A stretch of 64,000 bases of DNA from Psychroserpens damuponensis. GTDB lineage: Bacteria > Bacteroidota > Bacteroidia > Flavobacteriales > Flavobacteriaceae. The notes under the pieces are model-generated. The model did not search any database, was not told where the DNA came from, and was given only the letters and a program-made list of their open reading frames with translations. The DNA lies in assembly GCF_000826655.1 (NCBI RefSeq), contig NZ_JXJO01000017.1, positions 468,261-532,260 on the forward strand, given 5' to 3'. The position numbers and the translations under genes were made by a program. Below, in pieces: positions 43,801 to 52,082 of this stretch; the stretch's first letter is position 1; each line of letters opens with the position of its first letter.

Positions 43801-44157
43801 ATGAGAAATTTTAGAAACCTTGAGATTTGGAAAAACGGAATTGAAATCGTGAAGCAAATTTATTCGTTATCGGATTTTCCACCTTCGGAAGAAAAGTTTG
43901 GATTGAAAAGTCAAGTAACACGAGCTTCAATTTCTATTCCATCAAATATTGCAGAAGGCTGAAGTAGAAATAGTGAAATAGAATTTAAGCGTTTTCTTGA
44001 AATTGCAATGGGTTCACTTTTTGAAGTTGAAACACAATTGATAATCGCACAAAAATTAGGGTTTCTAACAGCTTCTAATTTAAAAAATATATTTGAGCTT
44101 CTTAATAAAGAGGCAAAAATGAAAAATAGTTTAATAAATAAAATTAAAAAGAGCTAG
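43801..44157 (+). pseudogene. Four-helix bundle (23S rRNA intervening-sequence type) protein gene interrupted by TGA
   Basis: 119-codon frame with one internal TGA at 43960-43962 (codon 54). Before it: NFRNLEIWKNGIEIVKQIYS then ASISIPSNIAEG. After it, in the same frame: SRNSEIEFKRFLEIAMGS and FEVETQLIIAQKLGF. The family motif is SIPSNIAEGxSR with Cys, Ser or Trp at the stop position, so a TGC or TGG codon was probably mutated. The remainder is intact, suggesting a recent event or an error. It stands between hemCD and hemE and has no link to haem synthesis. Confidence 0.82.
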
Positions 44158-44179
44158 AGTTTATAGACAATGGTGCGAA

Positions 44180-44212
44180 GCCAACAGCTAAAAACTAATA
44201 GCCAACAGCTAA
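44180..44212 (+). repeat. Short direct repeat in the hemE leader
   Basis: GCCAACAGCTAA occurs at 44180-44191 and again at 44201-44212, nine bases apart, directly before the hemE ATG. The second copy ends 3 bp before the start codon. Confidence 0.7.
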
Positions 44213-44214
44213 TA

Positions 44215-45246
44215 ATGGTAAAAAACGATTTATTTTTAAGAGCATTAAAAGGAGAAACCGTTGAGCGCCCACCAGTTTGGATGATGCGCCAAGCAGGTCG
44301 TTATCTTCCAGAATTCATGGAGATCAAAGCTAAGTATGATTTCTTTACACGTTGTCAAACTCCCGAATTAGCTAGCGAAATTACTGTGCAACCCATTCGT
44401 CGTTACGGTATGGATGCTGCGATATTATTTTGTGATATCTTGGTGATTCCGCAGGCCATGAATATTGAGGTACAAATGAAACCTAATTTTGGACCGTATT
44501 TACCAAATCCTGTGCGTACACAAAAAGATGTCGATAATGTGATTGTACCAGATGTCAAGGAATCTCTTAATTACGTTTATCAAGCTATAAAAGCAACCAA
44601 AGAAAAACTAAATGATGAGATCCCTCTCATAGGTTTTGCAGGTTCTCCTTGGACGATTTTATGCTATTGCGTACAAGGTCAAGGTTCTAAAAACTTTGAT
44701 AAAGCCAAAGAGTTTTGTTTTACAAACCCAATGGCAGCACACCAATTATTGCAAAAAATTACAGATACTACAATTGCTTATTTAAAAGAAAAAGTAAAAG
44801 CAGGTTGTAATGCCGTACAAGTGTTTGATTCTTGGGGAGGAATGTTATCTCCTGTAGATTATCAAGAGTTTTCTTGGCAATATATTCAGCAAATTATTGA
44901 CGCTTTAAAAGACGATGCTCCTGTAATTGCATTTGGTAAAGGGTGTTGGTTTGCATTAGATACCATGGCAAAATCTGGTGCTTCAGCTTTAGGTGTAGAC
45001 TGGACATGCTCTGCAAAAAATGCTCGTTATTTAACTGGCGGAAACATCACTTTACAAGGTAATTTTGACCCAACCCGTTTATTTTCTCCTCCAAATGAAA
45101 TTAAGAAAATGGTGACTCAAATGATTAATGACTTCGGAAAAGATAAATATATAGTAAATCTAGGTCATGGTATTTTACCAAATATACCTTTAGACAATGC
45201 AAAGGCATTTATTGATGCTGTGAAAGAATATAAAGTGCCATCTTAA
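44215..45246 (+). CDS. hemE: Uroporphyrinogen decarboxylase
   Basis: 343 aa from the ATG at 44215. A frame from 44170 exists, but its 15 extra residues come from a direct repeat. The family start [17 protein letters not shown] is complete, with the conserved Arg and Asp of the active site ([11 protein letters not shown]). [12 protein letters not shown] and [20 protein letters not shown] close the chain. It converts uroporphyrinogen III to coproporphyrinogen III. A hairpin follows the gene. Confidence 0.95.
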   Translation: MVKNDLFLRALKGETVERPPVWMMRQAGRYLPEFMEIKAKYDFFTRCQTPELASEITVQPIRRYGMDAAILFCDILVIPQAMNIEVQMKPNFGPYLPNPVRTQKDVDNVIVPDVKESLNYVYQAIKATKEKLNDEIPLIGFAGSPWTILCYCVQGQGSKNFDKAKEFCFTNPMAAHQLLQKITDTTIAYLKEKVKAGCNAVQVFDSWGGMLSPVDYQEFSWQYIQQIIDALKDDAPVIAFGKGCWFALDTMAKSGASALGVDWTCSAKNARYLTGGNITLQGNFDPTRLFSPPNEIKKMVTQMINDFGKDKYIVNLGHGILPNIPLDNAKAFIDAVKEYKVPS

Positions 45247-45336
45247 CACTTATTTCAAAGAGTAAACACTAGATACAGGTTATTAAACCATTTTATTTTT
45301 TATTTAAAAACCCTTAAATTGACACTAAATTGAAAA

Positions 45337-45370
45337 TGGGAACCTCAAAAGCAAGAGGTTTTCACTTTTA
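45337..45370 (+). terminator. Probable terminator after hemE
   Basis: TGGGAACCTC pairs with GAGGTTTTCA (including two G-U pairs) around an 8-nt loop, followed by CTTTTA. It lies 19 nt before the next ATG, so it could also act on that transcript. Confidence 0.5.
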
Positions 45371-45382
45371 TGTAACTTAGAT

Positions 45383-46150
45383 ATGATTAAAAATATTTTA
45401 CAAGGAATTCAAGCCTATACTGGAGCATTAGCTTTAATATCAAAGCTTAAACTTTGGAAATACTTTTTAGTACCAATCATTATCAGTATGGTTACAGCTT
45501 CAGTCATTGCCTTATCTGCCTATGGATTATCAGATAACATCGGGAATTTCTTAGCACAAGTTTGGCCTTGGGATTTTGGAAAAGACACCTTTACTTGGAT
45601 TTCTACTTTTATAGGAGCTATCGTAGTTATCGCTATAGGCTTAATACTTTACAAGCACATCATCATGGCATTTTCTGCACCATTTATGAGTCCGGTTTCA
45701 GAAAAAATTGAAGCACATCTCACAGGTATAGAAAAGCATCATCACCGACCAACCTCTTTTAAAGAACAACTTTGGAGAGGTATTAGAATCAACGTTAGAA
45801 ACTTAGCCAAAGAGCTATTAATTACAGTACCTCTGTTATTACTCAAATTTATACCTGTAGTTAATATCTTTTCTACAGTTTTATTATTTATGGTACAAGC
45901 CTACTACGCAGGTTTTGGTAATATGGATTATACACTAGAACGTCATTTTAAATATAAAGATAGCGTTCAATTTATTAGAAAACATCGTGGTATTGCTATT
46001 GGCAATGGTCTAGTTTTTATTCTTTTCCTCCTCATACCGTTTATAGGTGTAATTTTGGTTTTACCAATGAGCGTTACTGCTGCATCTATTAAAACAGTAG
46101 AGTTATTAAAACAAGATGAGCTCTTAAACACAACTAAACCCATAGTGTAA
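45383..46150 (+). CDS. EI24/CysZ-like membrane protein
   Basis: 255 aa with four predicted membrane spans (about 20-48, 75-105, 150-175, 205-235) and the arrangement of the EI24 (PF07264) family, which includes the sulfate permease CysZ. The C-terminal part (FIRKHRGIAIGNGLVFIL; LPMSVTAASIKTVELL) is typical of Bacteroidota members annotated as EI24-domain proteins. A sulfate role is not established outside Proteobacteria. Its stop overlaps the start of the acetyltransferase gene by one base. Confidence 0.83.
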   Translation: MIKNILQGIQAYTGALALISKLKLWKYFLVPIIISMVTASVIALSAYGLSDNIGNFLAQVWPWDFGKDTFTWISTFIGAIVVIAIGLILYKHIIMAFSAPFMSPVSEKIEAHLTGIEKHHHRPTSFKEQLWRGIRINVRNLAKELLITVPLLLLKFIPVVNIFSTVLLFMVQAYYAGFGNMDYTLERHFKYKDSVQFIRKHRGIAIGNGLVFILFLLIPFIGVILVLPMSVTAASIKTVELLKQDELLNTTKPIV

Positions 46151-46686
46151 TGATTGCTCAATTTGATGGTTTTGAAATTAATGCAATCCATGAAGGCGAT
46201 GCGTGGAAAATCTGTAACTTAATGGTAGCTAATGCAGACCGTTTTAAACGCTATTTTCCGAAGACATTAGAACAAAATTTAAATCCAACCTTGTCCCAAC
46301 TATTTGTTGAAAATAAGGTAAAGCGATTTATTAATAAAGAAGAATTTGTGTTTACTTTAAAATCTTCAAAAACGAGAGAACTCGCAAGTATCATCTATAT
46401 TAAAGAATTAGATTGGACCAAAAAACAAGGTGAATTTGCCTACTGTATTGGCTACACATTTGAAGGCCAAGGGCTAACATCAAAAACCATAAACTATTTA
46501 TCGCATTATGCTTTTGAAACCTTAAAACTTCAAACCCTACAAATCATTGTGCATAACGATAATATTGCAAGTACAAAAGTAGCTTTAAACAATGGCTTTA
46601 TTTGGCAAAAAACATTAAAGAACGAATATACTCCTATTGGTGAAGCGCCTTTAGATATGGAGTTGTATGAATTACATAAAAACTAA
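46150..46686 (+). CDS. GNAT family N-acetyltransferase (RimJ/RimL-like)
   Basis: 178 aa, typical length. The acetyl-CoA-binding part is recognisable (ELDWTKKQGEFAYCIGYTFE, GQGLTSKTINYL, LQTLQIIVHNDNIASTKVALNNGFIWQKTL), matching the RimL-like Acetyltransf_3 type. It could acetylate ribosomal protein N-termini or small amines; the substrate cannot be told. Start and preceding stop overlap, so it is co-translated with the EI24-like gene. Confidence 0.88.
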   Translation: MIAQFDGFEINAIHEGDAWKICNLMVANADRFKRYFPKTLEQNLNPTLSQLFVENKVKRFINKEEFVFTLKSSKTRELASIIYIKELDWTKKQGEFAYCIGYTFEGQGLTSKTINYLSHYAFETLKLQTLQIIVHNDNIASTKVALNNGFIWQKTLKNEYTPIGEAPLDMELYELHKN

Positions 46687-46691
46687 AACAT

Positions 46692-46718
46692 CCTGCAAGG
46701 TTTCAAAAACCTTTTAGG
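46692..46718. repeat. Degenerate copy of a short dispersed palindromic repeat
   Basis: CCTGCAAGGTTT at the left and AAACCTT then TTAGG on the right. It is closely similar to the repeat at 46852-46878 about 160 bp away. Words of this sort are scattered in flavobacterial intergenic DNA. Confidence 0.6.
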
Positions 46719-46851
46719 TTTATAAAATAGGTAAAACATAAAGTTAAACAACTTAAAAAACAGTTATTTCAATCATATTTATATAAAAGGCGTCAATGGT
46801 TATTTGATTTTTAACAAGCGCCTTTGAATATGGAATAATATAATTGATTAT

Positions 46852-46878
46852 CCTGCAAGGTTTTGAAAACCTTGCAAG
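46852..46878. repeat. Short palindromic repeat upstream of hemF
   Basis: TGCAAGGTTTT and AAAACCTTGCA are perfect 11-bp arms about a single G, preceded by CC and followed by AG. The TTTG at 46862-46865 in its centre doubles as the -33 element of the predicted hemF promoter. Confidence 0.75.
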
Positions 46879-46892
46879 AGAAAATAAATTTG
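46862..46892 (+). promoter_or_regulatory. Predicted hemF promoter, near-leaderless
   Basis: TTTG at 46862-46865, a 19-bp spacer and TAAATTTG at 46885-46892. This is the same layout as the tRNA-Asn promoter. The -7 box ends 8 bp before the hemF ATG at 46901, so a transcript from here would have almost no leader. Confidence 0.55.
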
Positions 46893-46900
46893 ATATCACT

Positions 46901-47803
46901 ATGAAAGATAAATTCTTCAAATACATACACGAGTTACAAGACAGCATTGTTGCTGGCTTAGAAAAAATAGATGGTAAAGCAACATTTCAAGAAGATCTTT
47001 GGAAACGACCAGAAGGTGGTGGTGGCAGAACCAGAGTTATTGAAAACGGTAACGTTTTTGAAAAAGGAGGTGTTAATATTTCTGGTGTACATGGTAAACT
47101 CCCAGATTCTATGCAAACCTACTTTGGCGTAGAAGATGCCGATTTTTTCGCCTGCGGATTAAGCTTAGTCTTACACCCTAAAAACCCAATGGTACCAACA
47201 GTACATGCCAATTGGCGCTATTTTGAAATGTATGATAAAGATGGGAATATTGTTGACCAATGGTTTGGTGGCGGACAAGACCTAACACCATATTATCTCT
47301 TTGAAGAGGACGCCAAGCATTTTCACCAAACCTGTAAAACAGCCTGCGATAAGCATAATCCAGAATTTTATCCAAAATACAAAGCACGTTGTGATGAGTA
47401 TTTTTATAATACACATAGAAATGAAGGTCGTGGACTTGGCGGATTATTTTTTGATTACTGCAAAGCAACAGATGATATGAGCATGCAAAATTGGTATGAT
47501 TTCGTCACTCAAGTTGGTGATAGTTTTCTAGAAGCTTACATCCCTATTGTTGAAAAACGCAAAGATTTAGAATACACAAAATCACAACGCGATTGGCAAG
47601 AAATTAGACGTGGTCGTTATGTAGAATTTAATTTGGTACATGATAAAGGCACATTATTTGGCTTAAAAACCAATGGTCGTATTGAAAGCATTTTAATGAG
47701 CTTACCACCTCACGTACAATGGGTTTATGATCATCATCCCGAAGCAGGTAGCGAAGAAGAAAAGCTAGTACAAGTATTACAAAACCCTAAAAATTGGGTA
47801 TAA
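46901..47803 (+). CDS. hemF: Oxygen-dependent coproporphyrinogen III oxidase
   Basis: 300 aa from the ATG at 46901. The frame is open to 46844, but those codons run through the palindromic repeat. The family segments are intact: LWKRPEGGGGRTRVIENG, VPTVHANWRYFEM, WFGGGQDLTPYY, NEGRGLGGLFFDY, and GRYVEFNLVHDKGT. It needs O2 to turn coproporphyrinogen III into protoporphyrinogen IX, fitting an aerobic organism. YchJ-like follows 1 bp after the stop. Confidence 0.96.
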   Translation: MKDKFFKYIHELQDSIVAGLEKIDGKATFQEDLWKRPEGGGGRTRVIENGNVFEKGGVNISGVHGKLPDSMQTYFGVEDADFFACGLSLVLHPKNPMVPTVHANWRYFEMYDKDGNIVDQWFGGGQDLTPYYLFEEDAKHFHQTCKTACDKHNPEFYPKYKARCDEYFYNTHRNEGRGLGGLFFDYCKATDDMSMQNWYDFVTQVGDSFLEAYIPIVEKRKDLEYTKSQRDWQEIRRGRYVEFNLVHDKGTLFGLKTNGRIESILMSLPPHVQWVYDHHPEAGSEEEKLVQVLQNPKNWV

Positions 47804-47804
47804 T

Positions 47805-48191
47805 ATGAATTGTTACTGCGGAAATATTAAAACCTACACAACCTGTTGCCAAGTATTTCATTTAAATCCTAAAAAAACACAAACTGCCGAACAACTTATG
47901 CGTTCTCGCTACAGCGCATTCGTGCTAGCTGATGGTGATTATTTAATGGCAACACATCACAGCTCTACACGACCAATTAAAGAAAAAAAAGCCATTGTAA
48001 AATGGGCAAAATCTGTGCAATGGATTAAATTGGAAGTTATCGAAACCACTAAAGGCTCTGAAAAAGACACAGAAGGCACAGTCACTTTTAACGCCTATTT
48101 TTTTGAAAACGGTAAAGCAGATACCATCCATGAAAAATCTGCATTTATTAAAGAAAATAACCAATGGTTTTATTTGGGTTTAAGCTCATAA
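47805..48191 (+). CDS. YchJ family protein (SEC-C/UPF0225)
   Basis: 128 aa. The start MNCYCGNIKTYTTCC holds the zinc-binding Cys pattern of the SEC-C motif. It is followed by the conserved AEQLMRSRYSAFVLADGDYLMATHHSSTRP, which is diagnostic of the family. The rest is an NTF2-like fold. Function is unknown; a role as a metal-linked small domain near SecA-type proteins has been suggested for SEC-C only. It is essentially contiguous with hemF, so it should share its mRNA. Confidence 0.9.
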   Translation: MNCYCGNIKTYTTCCQVFHLNPKKTQTAEQLMRSRYSAFVLADGDYLMATHHSSTRPIKEKKAIVKWAKSVQWIKLEVIETTKGSEKDTEGTVTFNAYFFENGKADTIHEKSAFIKENNQWFYLGLSS

Positions 48192-48210
48192 CATTATACC
48201 CTTTTCTATT

Positions 48211-50847
48211 TTACTTCCAAACTAACACCTCTTTAGTCACTTCCTTAAATGCATTATAAACGTGAAACAATCTTGCTTTGAGCAGTAATTTTCTACCTTC
48301 TATACTTCTAGTGTAAACTAGTTTGTTTCTACCCAGATTATCTCTCCAATGCTTTTGAAACACTAATGCTTTTTCTTTTTTGTCACCAAAAATTTCGGGT
48401 ACAGCATAGAAATTCTCAAGATCTAAACGCTTTCTAAACACATTAGTTTTAATTATTAAATATCGAGGCGAATCTATAGGTTCTAACAATTGCGTTAGCG
48501 CCTTAGAAAATAAAGCGTTTTCAAAAGCATTTGCACCAACTAAATTACAAACAACATCGCCTTTATTAGCTAAATAAGAATGTACAGTAATAGAATCTCT
48601 ATGAGACGTCAAATAATCCAACTCATTTAATGTGTCTAAAATTGCATCACCCATTTTACCTATTTTTTTATATAAATAACCGTGTTTTATGTACAATTTT
48701 ACGGCCTTAAATAACTTGTAGCCAAATGTGGCAACAAAAGCAGCTAATAACGCATAAATAAAATAGACAACTCCTCTCTGCAATACAAGATGAAAGCTTT
48801 CTATAGCAAATTGAACATAAAAAAGCATCATGGCAAAAAACAACTCTGCAATAAAAAACTTTAACGCATCAAAATAATAGATTTGGTGCTGCTTTTTAAA
48901 AGGTAAACTATCCTGTTTTATAATTTTGACTTCTTTGGTGAGTTTGGTACCTTTACCAATAGCATTATTCCATTTTTTAGAAACTACATTTCGGTTTGTT
49001 GCTTGTTTTATGGTAGTTTCATTAAGTGTTTCTATAGATTCTACTGTGATTTCTTCAGGTATATCTAAACGATCAAAACCATTAGATATATAAGGAATTG
49101 TAGAATTAGTTACACCAACAAATGCTTCAAAACGTCGTTTTAAGGTATCTACTTCTTTGCCTCCATCTCGATCTGTTGGATCCACACAAGCTAAATGCCA
49201 AATGTTTCCAGTTTTTTGAGGTGCATTTACATCTTTTCTAATAGCTCTACCTCGCATTTGATTTGATGACACAAACGAACCAATAAAAGAGGCGAGAATT
49301 AAACTATTAATTGATGGTGCATCCCAACCTTCACCAAGTAAGGATTTTGTACCTATTAAAACTTTAATACTTCCGTTTTCAAAAAGTTGAGTTATGATAT
49401 TAACTATAGTGTTTTTAGATTTTCCTTTCGCTGTAACTAAAACAAAAGCGTTATCAATTTCCAATTCTGAAAATGAAAAATTTTCAAGACTTGTAATCAA
49501 CTCAAAAGCACTTAAAATAGAGTTGTGAATAATTACTATACTACCTGAAAGCACTGCTAATTCTTCTGGATGATCACAATACAATCTTACATATTGAAAA
49601 ATAGGAATGACACCTATTTTGTTAATGTCGTTTATCTTTTCCGAAGGGATGTTTAAAAACTCTTTACGAATATAATCGGTTAAAATCACGCAGTTTAAAT
49701 CTGCTTGTAAACTCTCGCGCTCAGCATTTACAATACTTACAATGCTTTTAAGTTTGCTAGGACTGTTTGATAAGGATTTATAAAGCAGTTGCTCATCAAC
49801 AAAATCTATTGTATTTCGCTCAAATACATTGAGGCGTCTTAATCTTTTTTCTAAGGTTAAAATATAGTCTTCGTGCGCTATGAGTTGTTCTCTATCTGTG
49901 ACTAAAATATTTTGAAGCAACACAGCTAGCCATGTTAAATCTAGCTCTGGAAATTGGATCATTTCACTCTGATCAAATCCTAAAACTTCGAGCTTTTGAT
50001 GATCGATTTCGAATCCGCACGCATGAAGAAAAATCAAAATAGCTGAGAAATATGGTGTATTAGCATACAACTCGTCTAGATGCCAATTAGGATTTTTGTA
50101 AAAGCGATGTGTTGTTATAAACGAGATAAAGTCCTCATCTTGTAAAATTTCATCATGAAAATTAGCAATTTGACGTCTATAATCTACAATAAAGTTGATT
50201 TCTAAATCTTCTGGTTTTGAGAAAAACACGTAATCTTGATGCGGACACAAATCTCTTTCGCGTACTAAATCTGGCACTGCAATTTCATCATCAACCTCAC
50301 CACATAATGTAAAATATTTAGACACCTCAGCCCTACTGCTATCGTAAGGTGGTGTTGCTGTGAGCGCTACTGTGTAAAATTGGCTATTGCGTTTTAAATC
50401 CATTAAACACGTCCACCACGCATTTTTTAAATGGTGTGCTTCATCTAAAACCAAGGTCTCAATATTATGCGTTTTAAAAAATTGATAATAGTCGTTTTTG
50501 TCTTCAAATGTTTTATAAAATGCGTGTAAGGATTGATAGGTAGAAAATGTAATATCGCTTGGAGATTTTATATCAAACGACAAAGCTTTAAAGTGAGCTG
50601 TTTCAGTAAAAAAAGATTGCAAACGATTTTCCCATTGATTTCTAATGGTTAATGTTGGCGCCAGGATTAATGTTTTTTTACCAAGTTTTCTCAAAATCTC
50701 AATGCCCAAAATTGTTTTTCCAGATCCTGGAGGTGCAATCACATGAAAATGATTGTCGGCAATATGACTATTAAAATGTTTTAAAAGTTCGGCTTGATAA
50801 CTTCTCCACGGAAACTTAAATTCTAGAGTATCTAGTGATTTAATCAA
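48211..50847 (-). CDS. Superfamily 2 DEAD/DEAH helicase with two C-terminal membrane segments
   Basis: 878 aa. Helicase motifs: I APPGSGKT (38-45), II DEAH (135-138), III TATP (163-166). A C-terminal RecA lobe at about 440-580 has KVLIGTKSLLGEGWDAP and motif VI QMRGRAIR. The insert at 170-430 is unlike type I/III restriction subunits. After a linker there are two strongly hydrophobic segments at about 660-683 and 690-710 (FFIAELFFAMMLFYVQFA; VVYFIYALLAAFVATFGYKLF). A final soluble domain of about 150 residues follows. A membrane-bound SF2 helicase is unusual. It stands alone, convergent with the YchJ gene, without methylase, nuclease or other defence genes beside it. Function unknown. Confidence 0.85.
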   Translation of the reverse strand: MIKSLDTLEFKFPWRSYQAELLKHFNSHIADNHFHVIAPPGSGKTILGIEILRKLGKKTLILAPTLTIRNQWENRLQSFFTETAHFKALSFDIKSPSDITFSTYQSLHAFYKTFEDKNDYYQFFKTHNIETLVLDEAHHLKNAWWTCLMDLKRNSQFYTVALTATPPYDSSRAEVSKYFTLCGEVDDEIAVPDLVRERDLCPHQDYVFFSKPEDLEINFIVDYRRQIANFHDEILQDEDFISFITTHRFYKNPNWHLDELYANTPYFSAILIFLHACGFEIDHQKLEVLGFDQSEMIQFPELDLTWLAVLLQNILVTDREQLIAHEDYILTLEKRLRRLNVFERNTIDFVDEQLLYKSLSNSPSKLKSIVSIVNAERESLQADLNCVILTDYIRKEFLNIPSEKINDINKIGVIPIFQYVRLYCDHPEELAVLSGSIVIIHNSILSAFELITSLENFSFSELEIDNAFVLVTAKGKSKNTIVNIITQLFENGSIKVLIGTKSLLGEGWDAPSINSLILASFIGSFVSSNQMRGRAIRKDVNAPQKTGNIWHLACVDPTDRDGGKEVDTLKRRFEAFVGVTNSTIPYISNGFDRLDIPEEITVESIETLNETTIKQATNRNVVSKKWNNAIGKGTKLTKEVKIIKQDSLPFKKQHQIYYFDALKFFIAELFFAMMLFYVQFAIESFHLVLQRGVVYFIYALLAAFVATFGYKLFKAVKLYIKHGYLYKKIGKMGDAILDTLNELDYLTSHRDSITVHSYLANKGDVVCNLVGANAFENALFSKALTQLLEPIDSPRYLIIKTNVFRKRLDLENFYAVPEIFGDKKEKALVFQKHWRDNLGRNKLVYTRSIEGRKLLLKARLFHVYNAFKEVTKEVLVWK

Positions 50848-51032
50848 TCTAAAAATGGTTATAATACTAATTATTAAATAAAAAGAATCTAATAATTTGT
50901 TTCTATTGCTTACTTATTTCAATATAAAATATAACCTCAACCCAAGCTATGCTTAGATTTTCTATTTCATACGAATACAATATAATTCAAATTCTTTTTA
51001 GCTCCTTTTCATCCTAAAATTGGTATATTCAT

Positions 51033-51040
51033 TAACTTTG
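51033..51040 (+). promoter_or_regulatory. Putative -7 box (TAACTTTG) for hemB
   Basis: Matches TAnnTTTG, 23 nt before the ATG at 51064. The -33 region is T-rich but not a clear TTTG. Confidence 0.4.
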
Positions 51041-51063
51041 TAATCTATAAAAGTAAGAAAAAA

Positions 51064-52053
51064 ATGTATCCATTAAGAAGAAACCGAAGATTAAGAACCA
51101 ATGCATCTATAAGAAACTTAGTTAGAGAAACCATCATTTCGCCTAACGATTTTCTTGTCCCTTTATTTGTAGTTGAGGGCAAAGGGACAAAGCAAGAAAT
51201 CCCATCAATGCCAAATTATTATCGGTTTAGTTTAGACTTACTAGAACACGAGGTTAAAGAACTTTGGAAACTAGGTTTACAGTCTGTTTTATTATTTGTA
51301 AAAGTGCCTGATAACTTAAAAGACAATAAAGGCACTGAGGCTTTAAATCCTAACGGACTCATGCAACGTGCCATCAAAACGGTAAAGAATGTGTGTCCAG
51401 GAATGTTAGTTATGACAGATGTTGCACTAGATCCTTACTCGTCTTTTGGCCATGATGGTATAATTTCCGAAGGAAAAATAATTAACGATGATACGGTTGA
51501 TGTTTTAGCTGAAATGAGCCTGTCGCACGCTCAGGCTGGAGCCGATTTTGTTGCGCCAAGCGATATGATGGATGGTCGTATTTTAGCCATTCGCGAAGCT
51601 TTAGAAGATGATGGTTTTACAGACACTGGTATTATGAGTTACTCTGCAAAATATGCCTCTGCATTTTATGGACCTTTTCGTGATGCATTAGACTCTGCTC
51701 CTGCTGATGTTAAGGATATACCTAAAGATAAGAAATCATATCAAATGGATTATGCTAATCGTTTTGAAGCGCTTAAAGAAACCGAAATGGATATCGATGA
51801 AGGTGCAGATATCGTGATGGTAAAACCAGGATTGTGTTATTTAGATATTGTTAGAGAAATTAAAAACGACGTAGATGTTCCTGTTGCGGTATACCAAGTC
51901 TCTGGAGAATACGCCATGCTTAAAGCTGCTGCCGAAAAAGGATGGTTAGACCATGATGCAGTGATGATGGAACAAATTACAGCCATTAAACGTGCTGGAG
52001 CAGATGTAATTGCGAGTTACTTTGCTAAAGATGTTGTGAAATTATTATCGTAA
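51064..52053 (+). CDS. hemB: Delta-aminolevulinic acid dehydratase (porphobilinogen synthase)
   Basis: 329 aa. The two Schiff-base lysines are K196 in MSYSAKYASAFYGP and K254 in VMVKPGLCYLD. The metal-site segment reads TDVALDPYSSFGHDG, with Asp/Ala in place of the cysteines of zinc enzymes, so this is the Mg(II)-type enzyme. It condenses two ALA molecules into porphobilinogen. The CNNM/CBS gene follows 29 bp downstream on the same strand and may be co-transcribed. Confidence 0.96.
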   Translation: MYPLRRNRRLRTNASIRNLVRETIISPNDFLVPLFVVEGKGTKQEIPSMPNYYRFSLDLLEHEVKELWKLGLQSVLLFVKVPDNLKDNKGTEALNPNGLMQRAIKTVKNVCPGMLVMTDVALDPYSSFGHDGIISEGKIINDDTVDVLAEMSLSHAQAGADFVAPSDMMDGRILAIREALEDDGFTDTGIMSYSAKYASAFYGPFRDALDSAPADVKDIPKDKKSYQMDYANRFEALKETEMDIDEGADIVMVKPGLCYLDIVREIKNDVDVPVAVYQVSGEYAMLKAAAEKGWLDHDAVMMEQITAIKRAGADVIASYFAKDVVKLLS

Positions 52054-52082
52054 ATTAGCCACAAATAAACCAAAACAAATCC

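Noticed and set aside
43960..43962. The TGA in the four-helix bundle gene as selenocysteine
   Set aside because: No stable SECIS-like hairpin follows, the family has no selenoprotein members known to me, and a single mutation is simpler.
46844..46900. Upstream extension of hemF
   Set aside because: The extra codons read through a palindromic repeat and the predicted promoter, and the family starts at the MKDKF segment.
48211..50847. A phage-defence island around the helicase
   Set aside because: The neighbours are hemF, a YchJ-like gene and hemB. There is no methyltransferase, nuclease, toxin or integrase nearby.
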